Positions 10,796-23,381 of a stretch of DNA of 64,000 bases are shown here, piece after piece. The position numbers were made by a program, and so were the translations under genes. How positions within the stretch are numbered: position 1 is the stretch's first letter; the number at the start of each line of letters is the position of its first letter. The notes under the pieces were generated by a model that did not search any database, was not told where the DNA came from, and saw nothing but the letters and a program-made list of their open reading frames with translations. The DNA comes from Chelydra serpentina (lineage: Eukaryota; Chordata; Testudines; Chelydridae). The stretch covers positions 28,228,001 through 28,292,000 of the forward strand of contig JBAIAC010000033.1 in the NCBI GenBank assembly GCA_037349315.1, given 5' to 3'.

Positions 10796-13750
10796 GCCAA
10801 TGAAGACGTGCTCAAAATGAAAGCATAAATTTGAGAGCACAAAATGGCATCTTGGGAGAGATGTTGGCACATCAAATAAATACCCCTATAAAGCTCCCAA
10901 ATCTGGGCATACTACAAACCTGTCTTATGGATAGTATAGTTTAGCTACCTTACATTTAGCTAACTATGCCCAGAAAGTGTGTTAAAATAGATGATAAATA
11001 TTGTTTCCAGCAATTTACAATAAAAGCTTCAGTGGCTGTAAAAAGAACATGGGTGATTCATTTGAATCTCAGTAAATATCTATTTTCAGCACAGGATAAG
11101 ATCACAACAAGTTCCCAATATTTCCTGTTTCTTGCTTATTCTTATAAATAAATGGCCTAGAAACTAGGGTTCAGAAAACCACAAATAGAGCAAATACAGG
11201 AAAGGTTCTTTGGAAAGTAGATTCTGGTGATAGATGAGTCACTAGAGCCACAGAACTTGTCTGGAACTGAAGAGCAGACATCACTTTCCTCCCCAAATGC
11301 CTCTTTGCATTGGGAAAGCTTCAGCAAATGATGCAGGAGGGAACAAAAAACATTGCTGTGGAAAAGAGGCTTTCGTTCCAGCTCCATGTCAGCTGGTGTG
11401 TGATCATCTTTTATTTGTCATCCAGGTATTCGGTTGTCATTTTATCATATTTCCAATGAGGCACATAATGCATCTTCACTACTGTTCTTATAGCAAACAT
11501 ACACACTGCACATTTGTAGAGGACAAATAATTAAGTATAAAATGGCATACACCTATGAACTGTGCTGATGGTATAATATACAATGGCTAGGGATAACTGA
11601 GAATTAGTCACACAGAAGCAGCTGCAGCCACCAGCTGCAAAATAATGCCATGCAATCTCCAGTAATATTCACCTTCTTTAGAAATTCCACGTTTCTTATT
11701 CTGGTCATTGTTTATCTCTATTGAAAATACCCTATAATTAGTGTTTTAGCCTCAATCTGGGCCTCCAGCTCCTGGTTTACCTGCTTGCTCTACTTGGGTC
11801 TATAATAATTTCCAATACCAGTTTCTTTTTGTTCCCATTTTTCACCACAAGGCCAAACCCTCTTTGCTTTAGTGGCCAGTTTGCACGAGTGCTTTATTTC
11901 TTGTTTTATAACTTTCCCTTGTCACATCTCTGGAATCCTGTTGAGTCCTGTCATGTGTAATTGAATAGTTCAACTAGTTTGCTGGTTAACAGAAAGATCA
12001 CCTCTCCATACTACATTAGCGGCCTTGCAACACATTTGCAGTTTGGCTGTCTTGGCTGTAATATAATACAATGCAAATGTATATACAGCAATTAGAATAA
12101 GACTTGTCAGAACTCAATTTTTATTTTTTATAATTCCAATGGATAATGTTGATAATTTTTAAGCATTTTTTTATTTTTATCAATTTAAATTTTCACAGCT
12201 GTGGGAAATTATGGAGGGGTGTCAGACAATTATTCAATGACAGTAGATGTTGAGAGTCAAAGTTAAAGCTTTATAAACTATTAAAAACTCAAATTGTTAA
12301 CATCTTATGGTAAAATGTACAAAATAAATATAAAATCAACAAATCATACCCATTTTTACTATTCCTTCACTAGTCCATTTGTAGCAAGTCTAATCCAAAA
12401 GTCTAAATCGCTGTGATTTTGATTGTAATAAGTTCTCAAGCAGCATTTTTCTCACTTTGTCTATCTGTAAATTTTGATGTTCAATGAAAATACTTTTTCA
12501 TCAGTTTTGTGTGTGTGTACAGTGAAACTGATGTTTCCCACATTTACCAATAAAAATCTAATCCTTTGAAGCCTAGATATAATATATTTGGGGCGTGTTC
12601 AGAACCAACAGAACTTTTCAAGGGCACATGGTTTCAGGCTTTTCAAGGGCACATGGTTTTTGTTCCAGAAGCTATTTGGATATCTGAAACAAATATGGGT
12701 TTTTTTTTGTTTTTAAATGTTGATAAGTTAGAAAGAGAGTAATGAAAAATATCACACTTCTAGTGAAAATGGTAAAAAATTGTTTCTTCATTTTTGGCAG
12801 GGATACACAGTTAATTTTTGATTCTGAGGTAACTTCCTCTGGAGCCAGTCCCTTCTGCTTGCACAATCTAAGCAAGGTTGGCCTGGTTAGCATTTGATTG
12901 GGAGACTCTTGTGAAGTGCCATGAAACTCTTCCCTTTGAGCCAGTAATGACTTAGATGAATACCACAGCTCAGCGACGTACACCTTGAACTTGCATTCTT
13001 CTTAGCGTATGCACAATGTGCCTCTGGTGGCATGTGACTAGGATTCGTCACTGAATTTGGTCTGCTGGTTGGATCGTTAACTTCCCTGGCCTAGGCTGGG
13101 TACTGATAAGGAGTGCAACATGAACACTGATCCATGCACCCCAAACTTGCATTAAGGCCCTGATGCTTCCGTTGGGGCTATGCATGGTGGGTAGGTCTTC
13201 CTATGCAACTGTATCTTGCACGATCAGGGCCCAAGTTTTTGGCCTTGATCAAACATGCTTAGACACGTGATGAGTAACCGTACTCATGTGAGTAATCTCA
13301 TTGCGCCTGATCCAGTTGGATTCACATGGAACCCAACGCATGCACCAAGGGCCATAGAGTTCAGTGGCACTACTCCCATCTCTGTTTACAGGATTGGGGC
13401 CTGGGCCACTGTTGTTACAAGAGGGTTTTTTGCACTGATGTAGCTATGTTGCAAAACCTCCACAGTAGATTCACTACACAAGCCCTGCTTGGCACTGGCG
13501 TAGTGTGCTTACATTAGTCATTTGCACCAAGTTACACCAGTGTAAATTTCCCTACTTTAGACAAGCCCTTAGCTAGCATCTGTATTTCCACTGAGGATAC
13601 AGTGCCTGATTCCCCCTTGCCCTGCACCTTGCGTAGTGATTTACACTAGAGCAAAGCAATTGTTAAATGTTATCAGATTAGAATGATAGTACATTACACC
13701 CATTTTGCCCTGATGAAAATCTATCCAAGGGATAGGGCAAGCGAGAAAAA
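10796..13750. other. Intergenic AT-rich sequence
   Basis: Mostly unique AT-rich DNA with no credible coding region. A 25-bp tandem duplication containing CTTTTCAAGGGCACATGG lies at 12614-12660. A fragment with GTGCCTGATTCCCCC and TTTACACTAGAGCAAAG at about 13600-13655 resembles the inverted-repeat element at 61632-61712. Confidence 0.45.
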
Positions 13751-14016
13751 GGCCTAGTCTACCTTTACAAATTAGATCAACCTAGCTATATTGCTCAGGA
13801 GGACTGTGAACATTTTTGAAGTAGTAATGTTGACCTAATCCTTGTTGTAGGCCTGGCTAGGTGGACTGAAGAATTCTTTAGTTCACCTAGCTACTCCCTC
13901 TCAGAGAAAAGGATTCATTACCTTGATGGAAAAACCCCTTCCATCAATTTAGGAGGTATCTACACAATGGCACTACAGTGATAGCTACAGTGAGAGCCGT
14001 AGTGTAGACGTACCCA
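13751..14016. mobile_element. MITE with GTCTAC-type termini
   Basis: Starts GGCCTAGTCTACC and ends GTAGTGTAGACGTACCC. These form imperfect terminal inverted repeats matching the terminus class seen at 46413-46709 and 58839-59096. There is no coding capacity. The flanking target duplication is not clear. Confidence 0.65.
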
Positions 14017-14476
14017 TAAGCCTGAAGAATACTACAGAAATGGTATGCATGGTTACACTTGTCTATTTTTACTACAACTATTAGAAACAAAGGTGGCTTT
14101 TTTAAAAGCAAAAACATTATTAACTTTGATATGTGTTGAGGTCATATTAGTGTTTGTTTATGTTTTTCGTTAGTGATCTTTATAATGATATTACTAAGTT
14201 ATTTTCTTTTACCAGCACTATAAGGCTTGGAAGGATTCGAAATTTATCGGTAAATGTCCATAAAAGTAGATTTCACCATATGCAGCAAACCAACAAAAAA
14301 AATTTCCCATCCATGATAACAGAAATGTATAGATTGGCTGGCAAAGGAGGAAAAATGCTGCGTGAGAGTGCCTGAGAATTTGATTTTAGGATCTTCTTCA
14401 CTGTCTATTTTGACATGTGAGGACAAGAAGTTGTGTGTTAACCCTTATAAAGCTTCATCTTCATGAATCTCAACGC

Positions 14477-14495
14477 CTGTCAATCAATAATTATT
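14477..14495. promoter_or_regulatory. Putative TALE homeodomain (PBX/MEIS) site
   Basis: CTGTCAATCA at 14477-14486 is the exact reverse complement of the composite PBX/MEIS consensus TGATTGACAG. It is followed directly by an AT-rich homeobox-type core, ATAATTATTG. It lies about 250 bp upstream of the CpG-rich segment. Function is inference from the motif alone. Confidence 0.35.
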
Positions 14496-14739
14496 GTCTG
14501 ACCTCCCTCCCACCCCATTTCCTGCAAGGGCAACATTTTAAATGGATAAAAAGCAGCAAACAATGCTTAAACACAAACATCAATCTTATCCTTTGCAAAG
14601 AGGTAAAAATAAAGCTTGAAGTCTGCCAGGCCTAATTATAACCATCGGGCTGCTGGGCACAGACTTTTCACTGCCCATTGTTAACCGATGGCTTCGGAGT
14701 CGGCTTGATCTCCTCCTTTAATGTGTATCACACGTTTCC

Positions 14740-15130
14740 GACACGCCAGACTCTCCCCGCCCCAAAGGTAAAGCGGGAAGCGTCCAGCCCAGAGTGGGAT
14801 TTCCCTGCCCGTGACTGCCGCTGCCCTGGGATCTCCCTGCTCTTCGGGACGCTCCGGCGGCGCGACTTCCTTCCAGCTCACGGCTGAGGCTCCTGGAAGC
14901 CCCGGCGCGGCCCGGGCTCCTCCCCTGCGAGTGGCGGCGGCTTGCGAGGAAGCGGCTGCCGGAGCCGCTGGGGCGGAGGCGGGGAGCGGAGCCCGGGACC
15001 CCCCCAGCCGGTAAGAGAGCAGCTCCCGCGGGCAGCGCGGCGCGGGTACGGACACGCGCGGGGGCCCGGCTCCCGCACCTGCCCCGTGAAGCTGAAGGCC
15101 AGACCCTGGGATGCACTGACCGACGGGGTA
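14740..15130 (+). promoter_or_regulatory. CpG-island promoter candidate for MCTP2
   Basis: A sharp rise in GC content and CpG density stands out from AT-rich flanks. It includes GC-box (SP1-type) strings GGGGCGGAGGCGGGG at about 14969-14983 and no TATA box at a plausible distance. CpG islands of this kind usually mark vertebrate promoters. The nearest recognisable gene downstream on the + strand is MCTP2, and no coding gene is seen on the other side, so I assign it there. It could also fire divergently. The transcription start is not identifiable from sequence. Confidence 0.6.
14880..15010 (+). other. MCTP2: Predicted non-coding first exon of MCTP2
   Basis: A strong 5' splice site, CCG|GTAAGAG, sits at 15010/15011 inside the CpG island. 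I propose it as the donor of a 5' UTR exon that joins the start-codon exon near 44687, making an intron of about 29.7 kb. The 5' boundary given is nominal. Support is the donor quality, the island and the lack of any comparable donor just upstream of the start-codon exon. Transcript data could place it elsewhere. Confidence 0.4.
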
Positions 15131-16130
15131 AACGTGGGGAACGGAGTGGGGGGAGGGTGGGCACTGGGTGCTGTGAGGGGCGGTGGGGGGGGAGGGTGGG
15201 TGCTGTGAGGGGCGGTGGGGGGGGAGGGTGGGCACTGGGTGCTGTGAGGGGCGGTGGGGGGGCGGTGAGGGGAGGGTGGGCACTGGGTGCTTTGAGGGGC
15301 GGTGGGGGGGAGGGTGGGTGCTGTGAGGGGTGGTGGTGGGGAGGGTGGGCACTGGGTGCTGTGAGGGGCGGTGGGGGGGTGGTGGGGGGGAGGGTGGGCA
15401 CTGGGTGCTTTGAGGGGCGGTGAGGGGGAGGGTGGGTGCTGTGAGGGGCGGTGAGGGGGAGGGTGGGCACTGGGTGCTGTGAGGGGCGGTGGGGGGGAGG
15501 GTGGGCACTGGGTGCTGTGAGGGGTGGTGGTGGGGGAGGGTGGGCACTGGGTGCTGTGAGGGGAGGTGGGGGGGCGGTGAGGGGAGGGTGGGCACTGGGT
15601 GCTTTGAGGGGAGGTGGTGGCGGTGAGGGGAGGGTGGGCACTGGGTGCTTTGAGGGGTGGGTGGGGGAAGGGTGGGTGCTTTGAGGGGCAGTGGTGGGGC
15701 GGTGAGGGGAGGGTGGGCACTGGGTGCTTTTGAGGGGCAGTGGTGGGGTGGTGAGGGGAGGGTGGGCACTGGGTGCTTTTGAGGGGCAGTGGGGATGAGG
15801 GTGAGCACTGGGTGCTTTGAGGGGAGGTGGGGGTGGTGAGGGGAGGGTGGGCACTGGGTGCTTTGAGGGGAGCTGGGGGCGGTGAGGGTGGGCACTGGGT
15901 GCTTTTGAGGGGCAGTGGTGGGGTGGTGAGGGGAGGGTGGGCACTGGGTGCTTTTGAGGGGCAGTGGGGATGAGGGTGGGCATTGGGTGCTTTGAGGAGA
16001 GTTGGGGGAGGGTGGGCACTGTATGCTTTGAGGGGAGGTGGGGGCAGTGGGGATGAGGGTGGGCACTGGGTGCTTTGAGGGGCTGTGCGGGAGGGGTACT
16101 GGGGGAGATGAGGGAGTGAGGAGGAGTGGG
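15130..16130 (+). repeat. G-rich minisatellite, roughly 30-39 bp units
   Basis: About 1 kb of tandem units built on GGGTGGGCACTGGGTGCT followed by GTGAGGGGCGGTGGGGGG. There are two main unit lengths: a long form with CACTGGG, and a shorter one lacking it. Some units have TTTGAGG in place of TGTGAGG. The + strand is extremely G-rich with many runs of three or more G. The array has almost no stop codons on the C-rich strand, so three long proline-rich antisense frames (up to 580 codons) run through it. These are artefacts. Confidence 0.95.
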
Positions 16131-17286
16131 CACTGGGTGTACTTGAGAGGAAGGTGGGGTGTAGTGGCCTGGGGTGCACTGGGGAAAGGTGGAGGGATGT
16201 GCGTAGAGTGGATGTTGTGGGAATAGGTAGGTGGCAGACGCGAGGTGCTGTTGTGCATAGTGCTTCTTCTATCTGTAAAGTTTGCTTCCCCCCCCCCCCC
16301 CCTTTGGTGAATGCCTCTAATCTTGAGACAGACCCTGGGAGTTGTAGTGAAGCGGGGAAACCCCAGGTCCTCTTCGGTAACGGATGGGATTTCCTGCTGC
16401 TTGATTTCCCTTGGGACTCTCACGTGTGCAGCGCACCAGCACAGCTACTCACTATTACTTGGTTATTAAACCAGAACTCTGGCTTCCTCTTGTCCCTCCA
16501 CGTATCAAACCCCGTCAGATCCTTTTCAAACAACAGGTTTGGTGATTGATTTGCTTAGGAACACGTAAGCGGAAATCCAATGGCTAATACTCGGATTACA
16601 AGCTTCACTATGATTGTTGAGAAATCTATATGGCTGGAGCAACATTTGAAAGCCAAGTGATGACAACTGGGTTGAAGTGTAAATGTTAAAATGACAAATG
16701 TAGTAAACAGATTGTATTTGTTTAAGCAAATCATGCAGTTGTGAGCATTGGACACACAGCGGTTGGCAAACACGGGCATCTCCCTTCCCACCCATTAACT
16801 AATTGGTAATCTGGTGCTATCAAATCTCCTGTTGTAATATACTGCAGGACAAACAAATTTCACTTCATTTCTCTGGCAATCCACTGTAAGCATTTCTCTT
16901 CCCCACATCCAACCCTCTCCCTGCTGGGTTATTAATACATCTTATATTGTTCATAAGCATCTGTTTTGTTACTGTGAATGCTACCTTGTTTTAGGTTAAC
17001 TACAAAATGAATGCTCTTTAAAATAATTGTAGGCTGAGTTTTAAAGGGAATTAGTATTTACCTGGGGTACAGTACAGTTTTCTGGGTGCTTGCTGAACTT
17101 TGCTAAGCATATATCTTGACATTTGCCCTGCTAATAATAATACTTGACCCCTTCATAGCAGGTTTCATCAATAGATCTTAGAGATGAAGCATGATCTTGT
17201 GGCTGAAGGTATGGGACTGGGTTCTCCTGTGGGACTTTGGTCAAGTCACTTAGGCTAAAATTTTCAGGCTTGAGTGACTAAAGTTC

Positions 17287-17555
17287 AACCTTATCTACTG
17301 TGAGAGAGAACCAATTTAACAGAAATCAGTTTTTAAATAGATTTAGCTAAAAAAGTGCAACCTCCTATGTGGACTCTTATTTGGGTTAGAAGTGGCTTTA
17401 TTTTGGTTTAACTTAAACCAATTCCTAATCAATTTTAGATAAACCAAAACTAAGCCTATTTTAAACCAGAAAAAGTGCACTAGCACAGGTGTACACTAGT
17501 GTAACAAAACTGGCTATGGTTAAAACCAGTGCAGTTTTCTTGTGTAGAAAAGGCC
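17287..17555. mobile_element. Degenerate GTCTAC-type MITE
   Basis: The right end TGTGTAGAAAAGGCC followed by TTA matches the terminus of the MITE at 58839-59096. The interior has repeated AAACCA and GGTTTAA pieces. The left end (near CCTTATCTACTGTG) is eroded. Confidence 0.45.
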
Positions 17556-19365
17556 TTAGCCCTCCCAAGCCCCTCTACTGTCTCCTGAAAAATTAGGCCA
17601 TTTCTATTTAGAAGTGCTACTACCTACAATGTCCACTGAAGTCAAGGGCATCTACTAGTTCCCTTATTTTAATGCATGTCAGTCACTTGTAGCACACTGC
17701 ATAGTAAAGTAACTTCCAATGCACTCAGAACTAGAAATGATCACCTTTTATTATTGGCATATTGCAGTGTATTAAATTGTGGGAATCCTACCTCAGATGC
17801 TTCCTAATGATTTTTTTTTCTCAATCAGTGTCCAGTATGACTATGATGGGGTAGCTCAGATGTCAGAATGAATAGATGGGAAAATCTTAGGGTTTCATGG
17901 CCATTATCATTTGTAGTTATAGGAAAAATATTACAAAATAGCTTATCATATATAATTGTCACCTGAAAACAAATTCAGCAGCCATAATGTTGATCTGCAG
18001 GGACTGTGGAAAGAAAAAACTGTTGGAATATAAGGCAGTTTTTTCAGTGGTCATATTGCTCTGGTGGAAATTTAAATTTCTTGGAGCTTTAAAACACTCT
18101 TAAAATTATTTATGGTGTGAGAGAAGCTGTAGGGTTTTATTGGTTTTTTTTTTAAATTAAGACACTGTCGATTAAACAGTCTGAGGAGATTTTTACAGGC
18201 ACAAATAACAAAGTCTCTAACTCCTCCCACTGAAAGTAAATAGGGGTTAGTCACTGGCATTTATGCATTTGAAAATTGTCCCCTCTTTGTCCAGTGAACA
18301 GTAAGCTATTAAAGGATTAGTTGCATTACGTTTCATGTCAGTCAAGTTAATTATTACTATACCTGGATCAGATTCAGTGCTAGGTTTTTCCCCAGCATCT
18401 TTTGTATTTAGTTAGTTTGAAACTGGTTGCTTACATAGCTAAACTAATGAAATTTCCCTTACTTGAATGCCGCCCAGATAAGATAATTACCCAGTCTACT
18501 TGCTCAGGCAAGTAATGATCCTCATGAGATTACTGCTTTAGGGTTTGAACACTAAAGTCATTGGGAATGTGTCCTTGTCTTCAGTGTAAATAAGATCAGG
18601 CTTTTAATGTAGACCTGGTGTAAAGGTGGTTATGGAGGAAAGCTTGTTGCTGGTAAGTATTACATTTTTTTCAGATTTTTTCCAACAGTGCTACTTGTGT
18701 ATAATGCTGTAGTTTTAGTTTACCGCTAGCTGATTTATTTCCCTCTTCCCCTTAAAAATAGCTTCTTAGAAGCATCTGAAGTTTTGCAGCAATGACCATG
18801 CAGTAAGTGTTGGCAGGGTGGTGCCATCCCTTCAGGCCTTATGTATGTCATAACAACTTCAGTGCAATCTGTTGAATTATTGGCCTGTTACTAGGATGTC
18901 AGGCTTTATCAATCTCAGCTTCTCACTCTTGTGTGGCAAGCTAAGTTTAGGAGCAGACTCCAGATTCTTGTTCTTCAGTACCATGTGCAGTCACACAGCC
19001 TCTTTCTTGGTAGCAGCTTTGTCTAATCATCTGCTTTTGTTGATCAGAGGGAGGGATGGTTTACCGAAGGAGAATGAAACATGCTAAAATACTCTTAATT
19101 TCCTCTGTTCCTTTTTTTGCCTTTGTTTTCCTCAGACCTACAGGAGGTACGCTGCCACCTCTCCATGCTCTCATTTTCTTCTATTCTTCATTGCTGTATA
19201 ATAGTCACGAAGAAACTATTTTTCTGTGAAATTAACATTTCACTAAAAAATAAAACCCTTCTGATTTTCTTCTTCAGGAGCTGGGGATTTAAATAACCCC
19301 CTCCCTTGTTGAGAACCCAGCTCTGTAGAACTTCTCACCTGGGTGAAGCTAGGCATGTGCATATG

Positions 19366-19568
19366 GGGGCATGTGCAATGGGGGCTGCGGGAAGTGGCGT
19401 GGGCTGGGGGATGTGCTGGCCGCTCTTCCCGCAGCCCCCATTGGCCTGGGACGGCGAACTGCGGTCAGTGGGAGCTGTGATCACCCGAACCTGCAGACGC
19501 TGCAGGTAAACAAACTGGCCCGGCACCCCAGCGGCTTTCCTTGGCGGGCCACCGGTTACCGAACCCTG
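19366..19568. mobile_element. Truncated GC-rich foldback hAT element
   Basis: Carries CAATGGGGGCTGCGGGAAG and its inverted copy CTTCCCGCAGCCCCCATTGG, then GAACCTGCAGACGC and GGTAAACAAACTGGCCCGG, as in the full elements at 27826 and 28268. The right end GGTTACCGAACCCTG closes the element. It is followed by CCCTATAC, which fits the TA-centred target pattern. The left end is missing. Confidence 0.75.
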
Positions 19569-20906
19569 CCCTATACAAACTAAATTTTCATTGCCTTGCA
19601 CATGGCAGCTGCCTTTCATGAGGACTGTGATTATCATGCTGAAAGATATGAAAAATACCTTGGACGTGTACGATAGGCACTTATCAAAATTTATTAGGAT
19701 GGTCACATTATTGTTTTGTTTTTATTGCTAACCACTGCATTTTTGCAGTTAACTAAATTTTAGTGAGAAAAATCCTCATTTAAAAAACAACAAAAACGGA
19801 GGCCTTGTCTACCATTGATATGGTCAATAGTGTTGAGCACAGGTGTTACTACGTAGATGGAGTTACACTGGGGCTAACCCTTCATGTATACACAGTGCAC
19901 TGATGTAAAGCAAGTCTTTGCTATTACTTTGCTTATTTCCTGGAATTATTAATTCTTTCCAAAAAAGTTTATAACCAGCAAACAAAGCTATCTTTAAAAA
20001 TTTACCAGTTTAAGTCCATTTTTAAAACCCATATATTAAATTCTGGGAATTTTTAAATTTTTTTTTAGAAAACCGTGAAAGTGGCACAACTAAGGAGCAA
20101 CACATCATGTAAAATGGAAATGACAATGAAAATTTTTGAAACATTCCTGAAATGTTTGAGGAAGTGTATGCCGATGTGATGTGGTGTACCTCAGAGATGT
20201 CTTAGAGAAGAATATTGCTTTGTGTCTGTTAATGCTAGCTACACTTGAGGGTAATTGTGTATCTTGAAGTGAAGTTAACAGGTTTCGATTTGTCCATAAC
20301 AAATCTAGGCAGTTGAGGTTACCATGTTAAATATCCAAAGATTTAAATTTTTTAACGCTTATGAGGAATAGCGAAACTTAAAACAATTAAATGTGCGTAT
20401 GTGTCCTTAAATTGTGATATAATTCATTGTTTTGTCACTAGAGTTAAATAACAATTATTAAGTGATCAGGGTGCAAAAATGCATCTTGTGATATTGCTTT
20501 TTATTTTATTTAAAAAAAAATCTATAGGTATTATAGGAGAGGAAGGATTGCTTTAGGGTTACCTTCACATCAGCAATATTGTCATTCTCTAAATACAGGG
20601 TGACTCTTGTCCTTCTAGTTTATATTTCTCTCCTTACATGCTACATTAAGGCTGATTTTTCAGACGTGTTGAGCACAAGCATCTCTCATTGACTTCATTT
20701 GCTCAGTTTCTCTGAAAAACAGGCCCTTAAACATGGGCTTTTCAAGGATATAAGATCCTCTCTACGGCATTTAATCTGTACTGCTACATTGTCAGTTTGG
20801 ACTTGTAAATATCCAGATATCCCTTCCAATGGAGAAGAAGCAAGCAAACACCCTACGTAAGTAGATAGGATGTGCTGTGCGCCCAATTTTGAGCCATAAC
20901 ATAGGC

Positions 20907-21221
20907 CAGGGGTAGACCACCTATGGCACAGGTGCCAATGGCGGCACGCAAGCTGATTTTCAGTGGCACTCACACTGCCCAGATTCTGGCCGCTGGTCCA
21001 GGGGGGGGCTCTGAATTTTAATTTAATTTTAAATGAAGCTTCTTAAATATTTTTAAAACCTTATTTACTTTACATACAACAATAGCTTAGTTATATATTA
21101 TAGACTTATAGAAAGAGACCTTCTAAAAATGTTAAAAATGTATTACTGGCACACGAAACCTTAAATTAGAGCGAATAAATGAGGACTCGGCACACCACTT
21201 CTGAAAGGTTGCCAACCCCTG
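20907..21221. mobile_element. Non-autonomous hAT element
   Basis: Terminal inverted repeats CAGGGGTAGACCACCT and AGGTTGCCAACCCCTG are flanked by a perfect 8-bp target duplication, ACATAGGC (20899-20906 and 21222-21229). The interior is AT-rich with GGCACACGAAACCTT. There is no coding capacity. Confidence 0.9.
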
Positions 21222-21966
21222 ACATAGGCTGATGGTAACACTCTAGCCTTGGAGTTTTGCTAGTGCCCCTTATTTTAAAATTATCTATTTATAATATTTT
21301 CTTCTTGTAGCTAAGTGAGGGTACGTTGATGGTTTGATCTAAATAATGTACAGATTGGTTTCTGTTTTATTCAATGGTGAGCTCCTTCTTCATCTACTGT
21401 TATGTAGGCTCCCTGGCCAGATTCCTTTCTACAGCCACATAAAGAATGAATTGTTGCCTTCAGTTTAGATTTGGGATCCATATACATTACAATTTTTTTA
21501 AAAAATATTAGTATATAGGGTTTGGGATCTGTGTGTTGTGTGTGGACTCATATATTTTGGCCAAGGGGAAGAAGGAATACCTTATTCATATTCTTGCTGG
21601 GAAATAATATTTCATTTCCTCTCTTCCCTCTTCCCCGCCCCCCCCGACAATCTATCTGAGTTTTGAAATGCTGACACTCAGCTCCATGTTGCCTCTTACA
21701 ATGAAATGAACGGGGAAAATGTAATTTGGAAGATAAATATTTCATTTACTGGACGATTTAATTTTACACATTCTTGGTTATCTTGGTAGTAATTTTTGGA
21801 ATTAAGAAGCCTCTTCTCCACTAAGCTCTCAGCAGGAGAAAAATTATTTTCCTGCTGTTATTACCTTGTGAAATAGGACCCAGCCATAGGACTGTGCCTG
21901 TTCTGGGGCTTAGAAGCAGCTGCTCTTATTTACTCCTCCACTCCATATTAACTGAGATGATACCTA

Positions 21967-23215
21967 TGATGGATTCCCCCCAGGGTGTCAATTGGAACTG
22001 GGGTACCACTGAGCCCACCTGACCCGCCAGCCTGGGTTCTCTTTACACTGTGCTGCTGTGACAGGCTCTCAAGCCCCCTTCCAGCCCACACACAGGTAGC
22101 CCACACATACTCCCAGCTGCAATTTCACACAGATGCTGAGATCAGCTCTGCATGGGAAAGCTCAGCTATGGAACTGCCCAGCACTCAAGTGCACACCCCC
22201 TCTGGAGTGTAAAGCCAAAATTGTATCGTCTTGTGCTGCACAGAGAACTGTACAGCATAAGCGCATAAAATTCGCTCCCTCCCTCAATGTGGAGGAAGGT
22301 ATGCACAGCCTTTTGCCACCCAGTTATGAATTCCAGAAACTGGTTTCAGAGAAAACAAAATCAAGTTTATTAACTACAAAAGATAGATTTAAAGTGATTA
22401 TAAGGATCAGCAAACAGATCAGAGCAGATTACCTACCAAATGAAACAAACATGCAAATTAAGCTTAAGATACTAAAGAAATTGGTTAAAAGTAGTAATTT
22501 CTCACCCTAAATGTTGTTTTAGGCAGATTGCAGAGGTTCTTGAAGGCAAACTGCTCTGCTTGAGGCTTTAAACTCCAGGTCTTGCTTTCACAGACCAGAT
22601 ACCTTTTCCAGCATGGGCTCAGTCTCCCCGCCCCCTCCACTTTGTTTTTGTTTCTTAGATGTTCACAGCAGTCATCCTGGGGGTGGGATCAGTGAAGAGG
22701 GAACCTCTGTTTATGCCCTTCCCCTGCCTTAAATAGGTTTTACGTATGGCGGGAATCCTTTGTTTTCTAGTGTTTTCCAGGGAATCCTTGGTCTCCCCCC
22801 CTGCCCCTCCCCACTCGCACTCTGTGGAAAAATACTGGTATTCTATCATGGAGTCCAGTACCAGGTGTCAAAGCAGCCATGAGTCAAAGGTTGTTTGTAG
22901 CATACCAGGAAGGTGGGAGATTAACATCTTCAAAGACCTATTGTTCTCTCTAGTGGTCTATTGACTTGTCCCCAGGTAGCCAGACAGACTGATTGTTATA
23001 AATTAAAAACAGTTTTGTAGTACTGATGTATAGTAAATATTCCTAACTTTAGATACAAAAATGATACATGCATACAAATAGGATAATTGTATTGAGCAAA
23101 TCATAACCTTTCCAATGATATCTCACATGCCTTATCTTGCACAAAAGAAATCATAGTTATGCTATAATCATATTATAACAATATTTCTATGAAGAATATG
23201 GAGTGTAGTGTCACA
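21967..23215 (-). mobile_element. Solo LTR of an LTR retroelement
   Basis: A 1,249-bp unit reads TGTGACACTACACTCC at its minus-strand 5' end and closes with CA (TG at 21967 on the + strand). It is flanked by ATACCTA on both sides (21960-21966 and 23216-23222). A TATTTAAGG box on the minus strand near 22728-22736 could be its promoter. No internal gag/pol sequence or second LTR is present, so this looks like a solo LTR left by recombination. Superfamily (gypsy or endogenous retrovirus) is undecided. Confidence 0.7.
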
Positions 23216-23381
23216 ATACCTAGTGTGGAAGTTGTCACCAGTCAGTTCAGTTTTAGGCCTGGATATAATATGCAGACCCTGTTGTTTGATCTCCTATTGG
23301 TGATAGATGAAAATCAGGTGTTCATGCTGATTCATTAGATCAGTCAGCTGCCTCCAATACTGATCACCAGATGGTGTAGAT

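Larger units (their letters stand above)
16180..20906. other. Predicted MCTP2 intron 1, left part
   Basis: AT-rich intronic DNA with no supported exon. It holds a 15-base C run (16288-16302), a MIR-like fragment at about 17160-17290, and a GTCTAC-type MITE at about 17287-17555. It also holds a worn MITE end GGCCTTGTCTACC at 19803 and the hAT piece listed separately at 19366-19568. The rest appears unique. Confidence 0.4.

Noticed and set aside
15157..15684. Glycine-rich sense frames in the minisatellite
   Set aside because: Same low-complexity artefact on the other strand. Unit length varies and the frames break where units change.
14681..16423. Antisense open frames of 580, 471 and 433 codons, proline-rich, through the minisatellite and CpG island
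   Set aside because: All three minus-strand frames are open at once because the C-rich repeat lacks stops. The period is not constant, the composition follows the DNA repeat, and there is no conserved domain.
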